Source: Pricia antarctica
Lineage (GTDB): Bacteria > Bacteroidota > Bacteroidia > Flavobacteriales > Flavobacteriaceae
Reading direction: 5' to 3'
DNA: 64,000 bases
Assembly: GCA_011050085.1 (NCBI GenBank)
Contig: DRGL01000028.1
Location: forward strand, 1 to 64,000
Below the pieces are notes generated by a model. The model was not told where the DNA came from and did not search any database. It saw only the letters and a program-made list of their open reading frames with translations. The number at the start of each line of letters is the position of its first letter. The stretch's first letter is position 1. Shown in pieces: positions 34,999 to 43,943 of the stretch. A program made the translations under genes and the position numbers.

Positions 34999-35562
34999 TT
35001 AGACTTCGTGGTATCTAAAGCAATCCATTTGGTGGTCGTTAACAAGTCCGGTTGCCTGCATATGGGCATACACCACTGTACTTCCAACAAATTTAAATCC
35101 TCTTTTTTTTAGGTCTTTACTCAAGGCGTCAGAAATTTCAGTGGTGGCAGGGGCATCTTTATAATTAATGACCTTGTTCTTAATCGGTTTGCCATCCACA
35201 AAACGCCAAATGTAATTACTGAACGAACCGAATTCTTTTTGTACTTCAAGAAAAGCTTGGGCGTTCGTAATGGCAGAACGAATTTTTAATTTGTTTCTTA
35301 TTATTCCCGCATTCTGAAGTAAGGATTTTATTTTGGCTTCATCGTACTCCGCAATCTTTGTATAATCGAAATTATCGAAGGCACTTCGGAAATTTTCTCT
35401 TTTACGAAGAATGGTAATCCAGCTTAATCCGGCTTGAAACGTTTCCAAGATTAGAAATTCAAAAAGCGTATCATCATCTTTTATGGGTACGCCCCATTCT
35501 TTGTCATGATAGGCTTCGTAAAGGCTATCACCGGCGCACCAGCCACATCTTGTTTTTTCCAT
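34999..35562 (-). CDS. tag: DNA-3-methyladenine glycosylase I
   Basis: The start is the ATG at 35562 (MEKTRCGWCAGDSLYEAYH). The protein has the zinc-snap residues of Tag: RCGWC and YHDKEWG near the N-terminus and HMQATGLVNDHQMDC near the C-terminus. The catalytic and base-binding part includes LILETFQAGLSWITIL. It removes 3-methyladenine from alkylated DNA. It is a single gene between two plus-strand genes. Confidence 0.95.
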   Translation of the reverse strand: MEKTRCGWCAGDSLYEAYHDKEWGVPIKDDDTLFEFLILETFQAGLSWITILRKRENFRSAFDNFDYTKIAEYDEAKIKSLLQNAGIIRNKLKIRSAITNAQAFLEVQKEFGSFSNYIWRFVDGKPIKNKVINYKDAPATTEISDALSKDLKKRGFKFVGSTVVYAHMQATGLVNDHQMDCFRYHEV

Positions 35563-35688
35563 AGTTGGGCCTTGAATTTTAAAGATTTGTAAGTTTAAGC
35601 TACACCATCCTACCAAGCTATCCTAAATTACTCAAATACATTTAATCTGATTAATTTTGGGTTGAAGATTCTAAAAATTTCAATTACA

Positions 35689-36306
35689 ATGCAGAGGACA
35701 GATATGACAACGAAAGCGCTGATTATTGAGGGATTGTCAAAAGCTATATCCTATAGTGATTATCGTAAGAAAGTTTCACAATTCGTAGTTGAAGGGCAAT
35801 CAAGCGGACCAGAGCAGAACCAGGCATTGGCCGACTACACTGTGCTGAACGACAGACGTATGAAACGCTTTGACAAAACTATTACGATAGACGCGAAGAC
35901 TGTTGCTAAAATCGAATCGATAATTGAACCTATAACGCTGTTGGTACTTACCGAAAGCTGGTGCGGTGATGCGGCTCCGACGGTACCAGTCATGAACAAG
36001 ATAGCGGAAATCAATGATGATATCGATTTTCGGGTACTATGGAGGGATGAAAATACCGAACTGATGCATCAATTTTTGACCCATGGAGCTATGTCGATTC
36101 CCAAATTGATTTTGCTCGGTTCCGATTATGAAGTATTTGGTACTTGGGGTCCTAGACCAAAAGCCGCTGCCAAGTTGGTGCTAGATCATAAAAAAAAGTA
36201 TGGTGAGCTATTGCCGGATATCAAGGAAGAATTACAACATTGGTATAATCAGGATAAGGGACAGACTACGCTTCAGGAGATTGTTGGGCTTCTTCCTATT
36301 CAATAG
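35689..36306 (+). CDS. Thioredoxin-family protein with WCGDA motif
   Basis: Start taken at the ATG at 35689; another ATG lies at 35704. The protein of about 205 residues has a thioredoxin fold in which the redox motif is ESWCGDAAPTVP: only one cysteine, so it cannot form the usual CxxC disulfide. The cis-proline region is MSIPKLILLGSD. Bacillithiol-related and YbbN/BrxC-type proteins of Firmicutes have similar single-Cys motifs. A TAATTTTG box at 35652-35659 is a possible promoter. Cytoplasmic; role unknown. Confidence 0.8.
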   Translation: MQRTDMTTKALIIEGLSKAISYSDYRKKVSQFVVEGQSSGPEQNQALADYTVLNDRRMKRFDKTITIDAKTVAKIESIIEPITLLVLTESWCGDAAPTVPVMNKIAEINDDIDFRVLWRDENTELMHQFLTHGAMSIPKLILLGSDYEVFGTWGPRPKAAAKLVLDHKKKYGELLPDIKEELQHWYNQDKGQTTLQEIVGLLPIQ

Positions 36307-36438
36307 TTAGCAATTAAGCTGGCTGCACCCTGATACTATTCGAAAATAACAACAAATCCTATAGGTGGAAAGATGTAGAATCTATTAGGTGTTTTTGCAA
36401 ATAGAAATTTCGAGGGATTTTAAATTTTTTTAAGAAAT

Positions 36439-37173
36439 CTATCGCGTTTTACCTTGAAAAATATAGGTGATGGTGCCATGTTGTGCGCTTCTTTGATGCG
36501 AGCTGAACTTTGCCTTTAAGGCATAGGCCACTGCATTCTCTACCAAACAACCATTGGAGGTATCGGAACTTCGGGCATTGAAATCAGCATCAATAACTTT
36601 GCCCGAACCGTCAACTTCTATGTTGACCACTACTTTGCCACCCTCTATACAGGTATAAATAGGGGGAGGCAAACGGTAATTGCTGCGGTCGATCAATGAA
36701 TAGGATACCGAGGTACGACGCTTGGCGAGATTATTGGTATACTCTTTCTTTTTAGCGTCTTTTTCCCCTAAAAGTTGTTTGGCCTTTTGACGCTTCTCTT
36801 TAATCTCCTTTACCCGCTCGGCATATTCACCATCTGAAAGATCAGTGGGTTCATCATCTTTTTCAGCGGCCGCCTCCCTTTCTTCCATAAGCTCCTCCAA
36901 AGTTTTGAAATCCTCTGGGTTGCCCTTACTGGCCTCCATAGCATCATTATAGGCCATATGGCTTTTAATAGGGTCTATTTCCTGTTTTTTTTCGAGCTCC
37001 TCCTTTTGCTTTTCGAGTTCTTCTACATCCTCTTGCAACATCATTTCTACCACATACTCGTCTACCTTTTCTTCGTTACCCAAATGAACGTTATAGAGGC
37101 ACAAAACCACTATGGCCATTGAAAAAAAGGTTATCAAAAGCGATAATTGCTTCCGGTTAAGGTTCATGACCAT
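36439..37173 (-). CDS. TonB-like energy-transducer protein
   Basis: Start taken at 37173 (MVMNLNRKQLSLLITFF); an alternative ATG lies two codons later. A single N-terminal membrane helix (about 10-28) is followed by a long Glu/Lys-rich coiled coil (35-155, for example EELEKQKEELEKKQE) and a C-terminal domain of about 90 residues with GGKVVVNIEVDGSGKVIDADF and AVAYALKAKF, which is the TonB C-terminal beta-alpha-beta pattern. It has no proline-rich spacer, unlike classical TonB. It could energise outer-membrane receptors or act in another envelope system. No exbB or exbD is nearby. Confidence 0.75.
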   Translation of the reverse strand: MVMNLNRKQLSLLITFFSMAIVVLCLYNVHLGNEEKVDEYVVEMMLQEDVEELEKQKEELEKKQEIDPIKSHMAYNDAMEASKGNPEDFKTLEELMEEREAAAEKDDEPTDLSDGEYAERVKEIKEKRQKAKQLLGEKDAKKKEYTNNLAKRRTSVSYSLIDRSNYRLPPPIYTCIEGGKVVVNIEVDGSGKVIDADFNARSSDTSNGCLVENAVAYALKAKFSSHQRSAQHGTITYIFQGKTR

Positions 37174-37396
37174 ATAACCGAAATCGATTAGATATATTTT
37201 AATAATTCGTTGAAGTGAACGCAAAAGAGTGTTTTTAAAAGAGTTCTTTAAAATTAGCAATAAAATTTGACAAGCCTAAGTTGGTATGCGAGGAATAAAT
37301 CCTGAATTTGGCCAAGTATTAAAGCATAGGGTAATCTTTTATTGTCGCTGCAGTAGGGTACAAATTTTAGCTGTCTTTCAAACTGTATGCTTTTCA

Positions 37397-38089
37397 CTAG
37401 CTGAGAAGCTCATCCGCAAATTTGATAGGATCTATCGCATTATCTACGGAATAACCGCCTATTTTGGTTCTTCTTAGTTTTGATAGGTATCCTCCATTTT
37501 CCAATAATTGCCCCAAATCATGTGCCAGACTACGTATATAGGTACCCTTACTGCAAACTATCCTAAAATGGACTTCTGGTAGCTCTAGATTGACAATTTC
37601 AAAACTCGAAACGGTGACCGAACGTTTTTTTATTTCAATCTCTTTTCCTTCCCGGGCATATTCATACAAGCGTTTGCCATCCTTTTTTAAAGCGGAAAAA
37701 ATAGGGGGACGCTGTTCGATATCGCCTGTCAATTGTAATGCGGCGTTCTTTATCATTTCTTCCGTAATGGAATCCAATGAAAAAGTCTTATCGATGTGAG
37801 TTTCCAGATCGTACGATGGAGTGGTGGCGCCAAGGGTAATCGTGCCCGTATATTCCTTTATTTGACCTTGTAGTTCGTTAATTGTTTTAGTGTACTTCCC
37901 AGTGCATACCAATAGAAGTCCCGTGGCTAACGGATCAAGGGTACCCGCATGCCCAATTTTGATTTTTTTGAGTTGGAATTTCTTTCGTATGGCCCATTTG
38001 AGCTTGTTGACTGCCTGAAACGAAGACCAGCCTAATGGTTTGTCAATTAAGAGGAGTTGGCCATTTAGGAAGTCTTCCTTGGTTTTCAA
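37397..38089 (-). CDS. truB: tRNA pseudouridine-55 synthase
   Basis: The 230-residue enzyme has LLIDKPLGWSSFQAVNKLKW and the catalytic aspartate in IGHAGTLDPLATGLL, plus the C-terminal RCSKGTYIRSLAHDLG-like motif. It makes the T-loop pseudouridine in tRNA. No in-frame ATG is found upstream: the codon at 38089 is TTG and a stop precedes it, so TTG is the start. It is the last gene of the ftsX-DUF3098-uppP-truB operon, 21 bp after uppP. Confidence 0.95.
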   Translation of the reverse strand: MKTKEDFLNGQLLLIDKPLGWSSFQAVNKLKWAIRKKFQLKKIKIGHAGTLDPLATGLLLVCTGKYTKTINELQGQIKEYTGTITLGATTPSYDLETHIDKTFSLDSITEEMIKNAALQLTGDIEQRPPIFSALKKDGKRLYEYAREGKEIEIKKRSVTVSSFEIVNLELPEVHFRIVCSKGTYIRSLAHDLGQLLENGGYLSKLRRTKIGGYSVDNAIDPIKFADELLS

Positions 38090-38110
38090 AGCGTAGGTTC
38101 TTAACGAAAA

Positions 38111-38896
38111 TCACACAACCGTCAGCGGCCGTATAAAAAAGTGAATTAAAAGTAGCGCGATACCGACAATAATCCGATAATAACCAAAGACCTTGAAGCC
38201 ATTTCGGCTTAAGTAGCCGATAAAGGTCTTAATGGCTAAAAGAGCGACTAAAAAACCGATAACGTTACCGATAATTAAAAGGTTTATTTGCTCATCGGTC
38301 AACGTAAAACCTGCAGTATAGTAATCGTAACTTTTCTTTAGCGTGGCACCGAACATCGTGGGTACGGCTAAAAAGAAAGAGAATTCGGCGGCGGCTGTAC
38401 GCGATAATTTTTGGGACATACCCCCAACGATACTGGCACCACTTCTAGAAACACCCGGTATCATGGCCAAGCACTGAAACATTCCGATTTTAAAGGCCGT
38501 GGCATACGAAATATCCGTTTCTTCGGCATCACCGAACCAATCGTCGACCTTTAGCAGAATAAATCCGCCAATCACCAATGATATGGCCACTGTAATCGGA
38601 TTTTCAAGTAACGAATCGATGACATCGCTCAATAAAAGTCCGAGTACGACGGCTGGAATAAAGGCGACCAAGAGTTTATAGTAAAAATCAATAGTCTGAA
38701 AAAAGCGTTTGAAATATAAAACTACTACCGAAAGAATGGTTCCGAGCTGAATGACAATCGTAAAGAGTTTCGTGAAATCATCGGAAGCGATACCGAAAAA
38801 AGACGATGCGATAATCATATGCCCTGTAGAAGAGACGGGCAAATATTCTGTAATGCCTTCTATGATGGCAAGTATAATGGCTTGTAAATAATCCAA
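38111..38896 (-). CDS. uppP: Undecaprenyl-diphosphatase
   Basis: The 261-residue membrane protein has the BacA/UppP signatures [16 protein letters not shown] near the N-terminus and [14 protein letters not shown] mid-protein, and eight hydrophobic segments. It recycles undecaprenyl pyrophosphate for wall and glycan assembly and lowers sensitivity to bacitracin. The start is TTG at 38896; an in-frame stop is just upstream, so no ATG alternative exists. It follows the DUF3098 gene by 3 bp. Confidence 0.96.
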   Translation of the reverse strand: MDYLQAIILAIIEGITEYLPVSSTGHMIIASSFFGIASDDFTKLFTIVIQLGTILSVVVLYFKRFFQTIDFYYKLLVAFIPAVVLGLLLSDVIDSLLENPITVAISLVIGGFILLKVDDWFGDAEETDISYATAFKIGMFQCLAMIPGVSRSGASIVGGMSQKLSRTAAAEFSFFLAVPTMFGATLKKSYDYYTAGFTLTDEQINLLIIGNVIGFLVALLAIKTFIGYLSRNGFKVFGYYRIIVGIALLLIHFFIRPLTVV

Positions 38897-38899
38897 AGC

Positions 38900-39166
38900 T
38901 TATGACTTCTTGTGGGGGTTCAACAATATTGCGTAGACTTCGATACCAAGACCAATGAGTACTAAAGTAGGAGCCAATCTGATTCTACGGAAACTGTAAA
39001 TTTCATCATTGAATACGTTCGGGTCTTCTGTGCCGCCGCCGCTCATCAAGATAAAGCCCAATGCGATAAAGGCGATACCAATGAACATGAACATATAATT
39101 CTTTTGTTGAAATATAAATTCCTGATTCGTCTGCTGGTCCGTTTTTGTTGGGTGTCTCTTTGCCAT
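38900..39166 (-). CDS. DUF3098 domain membrane protein
   Basis: The 88-residue protein has two hydrophobic helices (about 26-43 and 64-82) separated by a short polar loop containing GGGTEDPNVFNDEIYSFRR, the DUF3098 pattern. It stands between ftsX and uppP, an order that I know to be widespread in Bacteroidota, so it is probably connected with cell division or wall synthesis. Its function is unknown. Confidence 0.85.
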   Translation of the reverse strand: MAKRHPTKTDQQTNQEFIFQQKNYMFMFIGIAFIALGFILMSGGGTEDPNVFNDEIYSFRRIRLAPTLVLIGLGIEVYAILLNPHKKS

Positions 39167-39288
39167 GCGGTAAAAGTAGTAAAAAGTTAAACGTATCCGG
39201 TATAAGATGTATTGGAATTAAGGCATATTAAACTCTTCCGAAATAGTTTTAAGAAACTAAACTTCATGCTATAGATAAATCACTATTT

Positions 39289-40167
39289 TTAATAGTAAAG
39301 TGCATCCGTTCTTAGATTCAAGAAGCGCTGCGTGGCGAAATAGGTGCAAATTAGCGATATCAATATGCCCAATAAAAAAACGCTTCCGAAGAGTAATCCG
39401 AGTACTTCAATATCAGCTAATAGTTCTAGCTCCGGAAAGGTCTGATCCAGATAAAATAGCGAGGCAGCAAGTGCCAACATCGCGATAACCGCCCCTAACA
39501 TACCCAACTTAACATTTGTCCAAATAAAGGGTTTTCTAATGAAGGTCTTCGTTGCACCTACCATTTGCATGGTCTTAATGATAAATCGTTTGGAATAGAT
39601 GGAGAGGCGAATTGAACTATTGATGAGTAAAAAGGCGATAAAGGTAAATATGCCACTGGCGACCAAAATCCAAAAACTGATTTTCTTTACATTTTCGCTG
39701 AGCAGGCCTACCAACGGTTTATCGTAACTCACTTCTTCAACATAAGCCTTTTCTGAGAGTCCCGCTGCTATTTTTTGGATTTCTTCGGGGGTGACGTAAT
39801 CAGCCCGTAGTTGTAGGTCTATGGAATTTTTTAAGGGATTATACCCTAGAAAATCTTGAAAATCTTCTCCGATTTCAGCACTGTGTTTTTCGGCGGCTTC
39901 TTCTTTAGAAACGTAAGTTGCCGCTTTGGTGTGGTCTGCCGAAACCAAGGTTTTTTGCAGCTGATCGATTTCCGATTGTTTTGCTTCGTCCTTTAAAAAG
40001 ATAGAAATGGTTATCTGCTCCTTGAAATGGTCGGCCATTTTCTTGGTGTTGACCACTAATAATCCTAAAATTCCCAGTAGGAATAAAACCAAAGCAATAC
40101 TTAATACTACCGAGAAGTACGATGATATCAGTTTCTGTTTTTGGTATTGTTCGAAAGATCTGGCCAT
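39289..40167 (-). CDS. ftsX: Cell-division ABC-transporter permease-like protein FtsX
   Basis: The 292-residue protein has four membrane helices (about 20-40, 170-190, 225-245 and 265-285) and the FtsX extracytoplasmic domain between helix 1 and 2. Motifs include ISIFLKDEAKQSEIDQL and the permease signature TMQMVGATKTFIRKPF. With FtsE it controls peptidoglycan hydrolases at the septum; ftsE is not in this window. First gene of the operon running to truB and divergent from leuS. Confidence 0.92.
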   Translation of the reverse strand: MARSFEQYQKQKLISSYFSVVLSIALVLFLLGILGLLVVNTKKMADHFKEQITISIFLKDEAKQSEIDQLQKTLVSADHTKAATYVSKEEAAEKHSAEIGEDFQDFLGYNPLKNSIDLQLRADYVTPEEIQKIAAGLSEKAYVEEVSYDKPLVGLLSENVKKISFWILVASGIFTFIAFLLINSSIRLSIYSKRFIIKTMQMVGATKTFIRKPFIWTNVKLGMLGAVIAMLALAASLFYLDQTFPELELLADIEVLGLLFGSVFLLGILISLICTYFATQRFLNLRTDALYY

Positions 40168-40252
40168 AGGTGTTGTGCAGTGCGGCGCAAATTTAGGAAA
40201 GTAAATCGAATAAACTTATTTTTGCCGAACATCCTTAGATACATAACGATAC

Positions 40253-43200
40253 ATGCAATACGATTTCAGGAATATAGAGGAAAAATGGCAGAAAACTTGG
40301 GCCGAAAGAGGCACTTTCAAAGCCGATAATACTTCGGATAAGAAGAAATTTTATGTCTTGGATATGTTTCCCTATCCTTCCGGAGCCGGACTTCATGTAG
40401 GCCACCCTTTGGGATACATCGCAAGTGATATCTATGCGCGTTATAAAAGGCATAAAGGCTTTAATGTACTGCATCCTATGGGCTACGATTCCTTCGGATT
40501 GCCCGCCGAGCAGTACGCCATCCAGACCGGGCAGCATCCTAAAAACACGACGGAAATTAATATAGAGGGGTGTTTAGACGATGAGGGAAATATCTTATCC
40601 AAATATATTGATGAGGATGAAAGTATCAATAATGAGGCGCTAATCGATAAAAGTAAACCGGTCACGATTTACGATGCAGATTATCGGGATAATGTCATAA
40701 AGGGATATCGCAGGCAGTTGGATCAATTGGGATTTTCTTTCGATTGGAGCCGGGAAGTCCGAACCTCAGACCCCAAATATTACAAATGGACACAGTGGGT
40801 TTTCATTCAGCTGTTTGATTCGTGGTACAATACAGATTCCGATACCGCCGAACCGATCGAAAGTTTGATATCCGCTTTTGAAAAGGATGGCAATGCTGCA
40901 GTAAAAGCGGTTTGCGATGATGATACCCCCATTTTTTCTGTTGAGGAATGGCAGGCATTTACAGATAGGGAAAAACAGGAGCTTTTGTTGAAATACCGAC
41001 TCACCTATCTCGCAAATGCCGATGTGAACTGGTGTCCCGCTTTAGGAACCGTGTTGGCCAACGATGAGATAGTCAACGGTGTTTCAGAGCGTGGGGGACA
41101 TCCGGTCATGCGTAAAAAAATGACTCAATGGATGATGCGCATAACTGCTTACGCCCAACGGCTACTCGATGGTCTTGATACCATTGACTGGCCGCAACCC
41201 TTAAAAGATTCGCAGACAAATTGGATAGGGAGGAGTGAAGGGGCCAGTGTTAGCTTCAGGGTCCTCCCCCTGGCCCCCGCCGAAGGAGGGGACCTTAACA
41301 TCGAAGTATTTACCACAAGACCCGATACGATATTCGGAGTCAGCTTTATGACCTTGGCCCCCGAGCATGAACTTGTAACCAAAATAACTATTCCTGAGCA
41401 AAAGAATGAAGTTGAGTCCTACATCGAAGCGACGGCCAAGCGTTCTGAACGCGATCGGATGGCCGATGTGAAATCGATTACAGGAGCTTTTACCGGTGCT
41501 TATGGCGAGCATCCTTTTACCAAAGAGCCGATTCCGATTTGGATTGGGGATTATGTTTTGGCCGGCTATGGTACAGGAGCGCTAATGTCCGTGCCCTGCG
41601 GTGATCAAAGGGATTATGACTTTGCGAAGCACTTTGGCATCGACATCCCAAATATATTTGAGGGCATCGATATTTCGGAAGAAGCTTTTGCGGATAAGGA
41701 GAAGACCGTTATTACGAATTCCGATTTCCTAAACGGACTGCCCTATAAAAAAGCGGTCAAAAAAGCCATCGCCGAGCTTGAAAAATTGGGTCAAGGCGAA
41801 GGGAAAATAAATTACCGTCTGCGGGATGCTGTTTTTAGCAGACAACGCTATTGGGGCGAACCTTTCCCGGTATATTATGTCGATGGAATGCCCCAAATGA
41901 TTGCGGACGAACATCTGCCCATAAAACTTCCTGAAGTCGAAAAGTACCTGCCAACAGAAACCGGAGAGCCGCCGTTGGGCAACGCCACCGAATGGGCTTG
42001 GGATCTAAAGCAATCGGCTGTAGTCGAAACTAAGTTGATCGATGGTGAATCGGTTTTTCCGTTGGAATTGAACACCATGCCCGGTTGGGCCGGTAGTTCC
42101 CAATACTTCAACCGGTACATGGATCCGCATAATGAAGATGAAATTTATTCACAAGATGCCATTACGTATTGGCAAGATGTGGATCTGTACATCGGTGGAA
42201 GCGAGCATGCTACCGGCCATTTATTATACAGCCGGTTTTGGCAGAAGTTTATGTTTGATAGGGGATTGGTGCCTGTGGATGAGTTTGCTAAAAAGCTGAT
42301 TAATCAGGGAATGATTACGGGGACTAGTGCTTTAGTATATAGACTAAGACTTTCCTTCAAACAAACTGATATTATTGGAAACGTGGAAGAATATTTAATT
42401 GGTTTTGATAGAATGCTTAAATCTTTCCATTCACTTTTTGTTTCCTTCGATTATGTCAAAATGGAATTAGGTGAAAAGGAATCTATAAAATTTAGTGATA
42501 ATAAGTTTTTAAAGGTTCGTGATTTTCTGGAAGTTTATAATTCTGACAAAATTGATTTGGAAATTGTTTCTGTCTCTTTTGACAAAGTTCATGCTAAGGT
42601 TAATTTGGTAGATTCTTCTGACAAGTTAGATATTGATGGATTTAAAAATTGGCAAACTGACTATAGTTATTCTCATTATCTAAGAGAAAATGGGAACTTC
42701 ACCGTAGGCCGCGAAGTCGAAAAAATGTCCAAATCCAAGTACAACGTCGTTAATCCCGATGCGATTTGTGAAGAATATGGTGCCGACAGCCTGCGTATGT
42801 ACGAAATGTTCCTCGGTCCGCTAGAGCAATCCAAACCTTGGAATACGGCGGGCATAACTGGTGTGCACGGCTTCCTTAAAAAACTTTGGAAACTCTATCA
42901 CAGTGGCCCGAACGGGGAATTTAAAGTTACGGACATAAACTCAGATGATAATGTAAACGGGGTAAATACATCCTCCGAACCATCTAACGAATCCTTTAAA
43001 ATCCTCCATAAAACGATAAAAAAAGTTGAAGATGACATCCAAAATTTCAGCTTCAATACCTCGGTGTCCACATTTATGATTTGTGTCAATGAACTGACAG
43101 GTCAAAACTGTACAAGCAGAGAAATTTTGGAACCCTTATCCATTCTCATTTCCCCATACGCTCCGCATATTACCGAAGAATTATGGCATAAATTGGGGCA

Positions 43201-43447
43201 TGCCGAATCGATTTCAACAGCACCCTTCCCGAAATTCAAGGAGAAATATGTAGTGGAGAGCAGTAAGAAATATCCTATTTCCTTTAATGGTAAAATGCGC
43301 TTTACGATGGAGCTACCTTTGGATTTAGACAAACAACAGATCGAAGATGCCGTAATGGCCCATGAAAAGACCCAGCAGCAACTTGATGGTAGAACGCCTA
43401 AAAAAGTAATCGTAGTACCCGGAAAAATAGTAAACATTGTAGGGTAA
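40253..43447 (+). CDS. leuS: Leucyl-tRNA synthetase with unusual in-frame insertions
   Basis: Class I synthetase motifs are intact: HIGH as HVGH (residues 48-51) and KMSKS at 824-828; the CP1 editing domain has VFTTRPDT. At 1064 residues it is longer than the roughly 930-1000 residues I expect for this group. Three places look added: residues 105-149 after TTEINI, acidic and without counterpart in relatives as I remember them; residues 337-349 (VLPLAPAEGGDLN), encoded by a GC-rich palindrome; and about 695-800, just before KMSKS, whose DNA (about 42335-42690) is far more AT-rich than the flanks. A TATTTTTG box at 40217-40224 is a likely promoter. The frame is open throughout, so the enzyme should be functional. 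Confidence 0.96.
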   Translation: MQYDFRNIEEKWQKTWAERGTFKADNTSDKKKFYVLDMFPYPSGAGLHVGHPLGYIASDIYARYKRHKGFNVLHPMGYDSFGLPAEQYAIQTGQHPKNTTEINIEGCLDDEGNILSKYIDEDESINNEALIDKSKPVTIYDADYRDNVIKGYRRQLDQLGFSFDWSREVRTSDPKYYKWTQWVFIQLFDSWYNTDSDTAEPIESLISAFEKDGNAAVKAVCDDDTPIFSVEEWQAFTDREKQELLLKYRLTYLANADVNWCPALGTVLANDEIVNGVSERGGHPVMRKKMTQWMMRITAYAQRLLDGLDTIDWPQPLKDSQTNWIGRSEGASVSFRVLPLAPAEGGDLNIEVFTTRPDTIFGVSFMTLAPEHELVTKITIPEQKNEVESYIEATAKRSERDRMADVKSITGAFTGAYGEHPFTKEPIPIWIGDYVLAGYGTGALMSVPCGDQRDYDFAKHFGIDIPNIFEGIDISEEAFADKEKTVITNSDFLNGLPYKKAVKKAIAELEKLGQGEGKINYRLRDAVFSRQRYWGEPFPVYYVDGMPQMIADEHLPIKLPEVEKYLPTETGEPPLGNATEWAWDLKQSAVVETKLIDGESVFPLELNTMPGWAGSSQYFNRYMDPHNEDEIYSQDAITYWQDVDLYIGGSEHATGHLLYSRFWQKFMFDRGLVPVDEFAKKLINQGMITGTSALVYRLRLSFKQTDIIGNVEEYLIGFDRMLKSFHSLFVSFDYVKMELGEKESIKFSDNKFLKVRDFLEVYNSDKIDLEIVSVSFDKVHAKVNLVDSSDKLDIDGFKNWQTDYSYSHYLRENGNFTVGREVEKMSKSKYNVVNPDAICEEYGADSLRMYEMFLGPLEQSKPWNTAGITGVHGFLKKLWKLYHSGPNGEFKVTDINSDDNVNGVNTSSEPSNESFKILHKTIKKVEDDIQNFSFNTSVSTFMICVNELTGQNCTSREILEPLSILISPYAPHITEELWHKLGHAESISTAPFPKFKEKYVVESSKKYPISFNGKMRFTMELPLDLDKQQIEDAVMAHEKTQQQLDGRTPKKVIVVPGKIVNIVG
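41261..41293 (+). repeat. GC-rich palindromic element inside leuS
   Basis: A C-rich arm with CCTCCCCCTGGCCCCC is followed by CGCCGAAGGAGGGGAC, so GTCC..TCC and GGAGGGGAC can pair. This composition is utterly unlike the surrounding gene. Short hairpins of the type CTCCCC...GGGGAG are, as I recall, common dispersed repeats in Flavobacteriia, normally between genes. Here 33 to 39 bp sit in frame and add about 13 residues to the editing domain. Confidence 0.6.
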
Positions 43448-43456
43448 AAAAAAATC

Positions 43457-43711
43457 ATGGATTACATCGAAATTCTGGGCCTTGTGGCCGCCACATTGAC
43501 CACTGCTGCCTTTGTGCCACAAGTGTATAAAACATGGAGGCAAAAATCGACCAAAGATATTTCGTTGACGATGTACCTTGTTATGTTCATCGGTGTGGTA
43601 TTGTGGTGTGGCTATGGCATTCTGATCGAAAGTTTTCCAGTGACTTTGGCCAATGCCTTTACGGCACTTTTGCTTTTCGTCATGCTGGTTCTCAAATTGA
43701 AGTACAAATAA
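43457..43711 (+). CDS. SemiSWEET-type sugar transporter (PQ-loop/MtN3)
   Basis: The 84-residue protein has three membrane helices and the PQ motif in AAFVPQVYKTWRQKSTKDIS, then VLWCGYGI with the conserved glycine. SemiSWEETs dimerise to make a six- to seven-helix pore for sugars such as sucrose or glucose. It starts 9 bp after leuS and probably shares its transcript. Confidence 0.88.
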   Translation: MDYIEILGLVAATLTTAAFVPQVYKTWRQKSTKDISLTMYLVMFIGVVLWCGYGILIESFPVTLANAFTALLLFVMLVLKLKYK

Positions 43712-43943
43712 TTGCTAGTAGTCTTTCAAAACACTTCTCAGAAGTACATTATGTCAGTTCCTACCTAGCACTTTTAAAATGGCTAGGTTTTTGCTTATCA
43801 AAATCATTAGAAACAGTTTTTAATCGAACTTAATAAAAGCATACAACAATTTCTAAAAAGTATCCTGCTGAATGTCGTCAAAGGAAAGACGGGAATCTTT
43901 AGTAACTTTAGGGTTTGTATTGAAATTTTAAAATGAGAAAATT

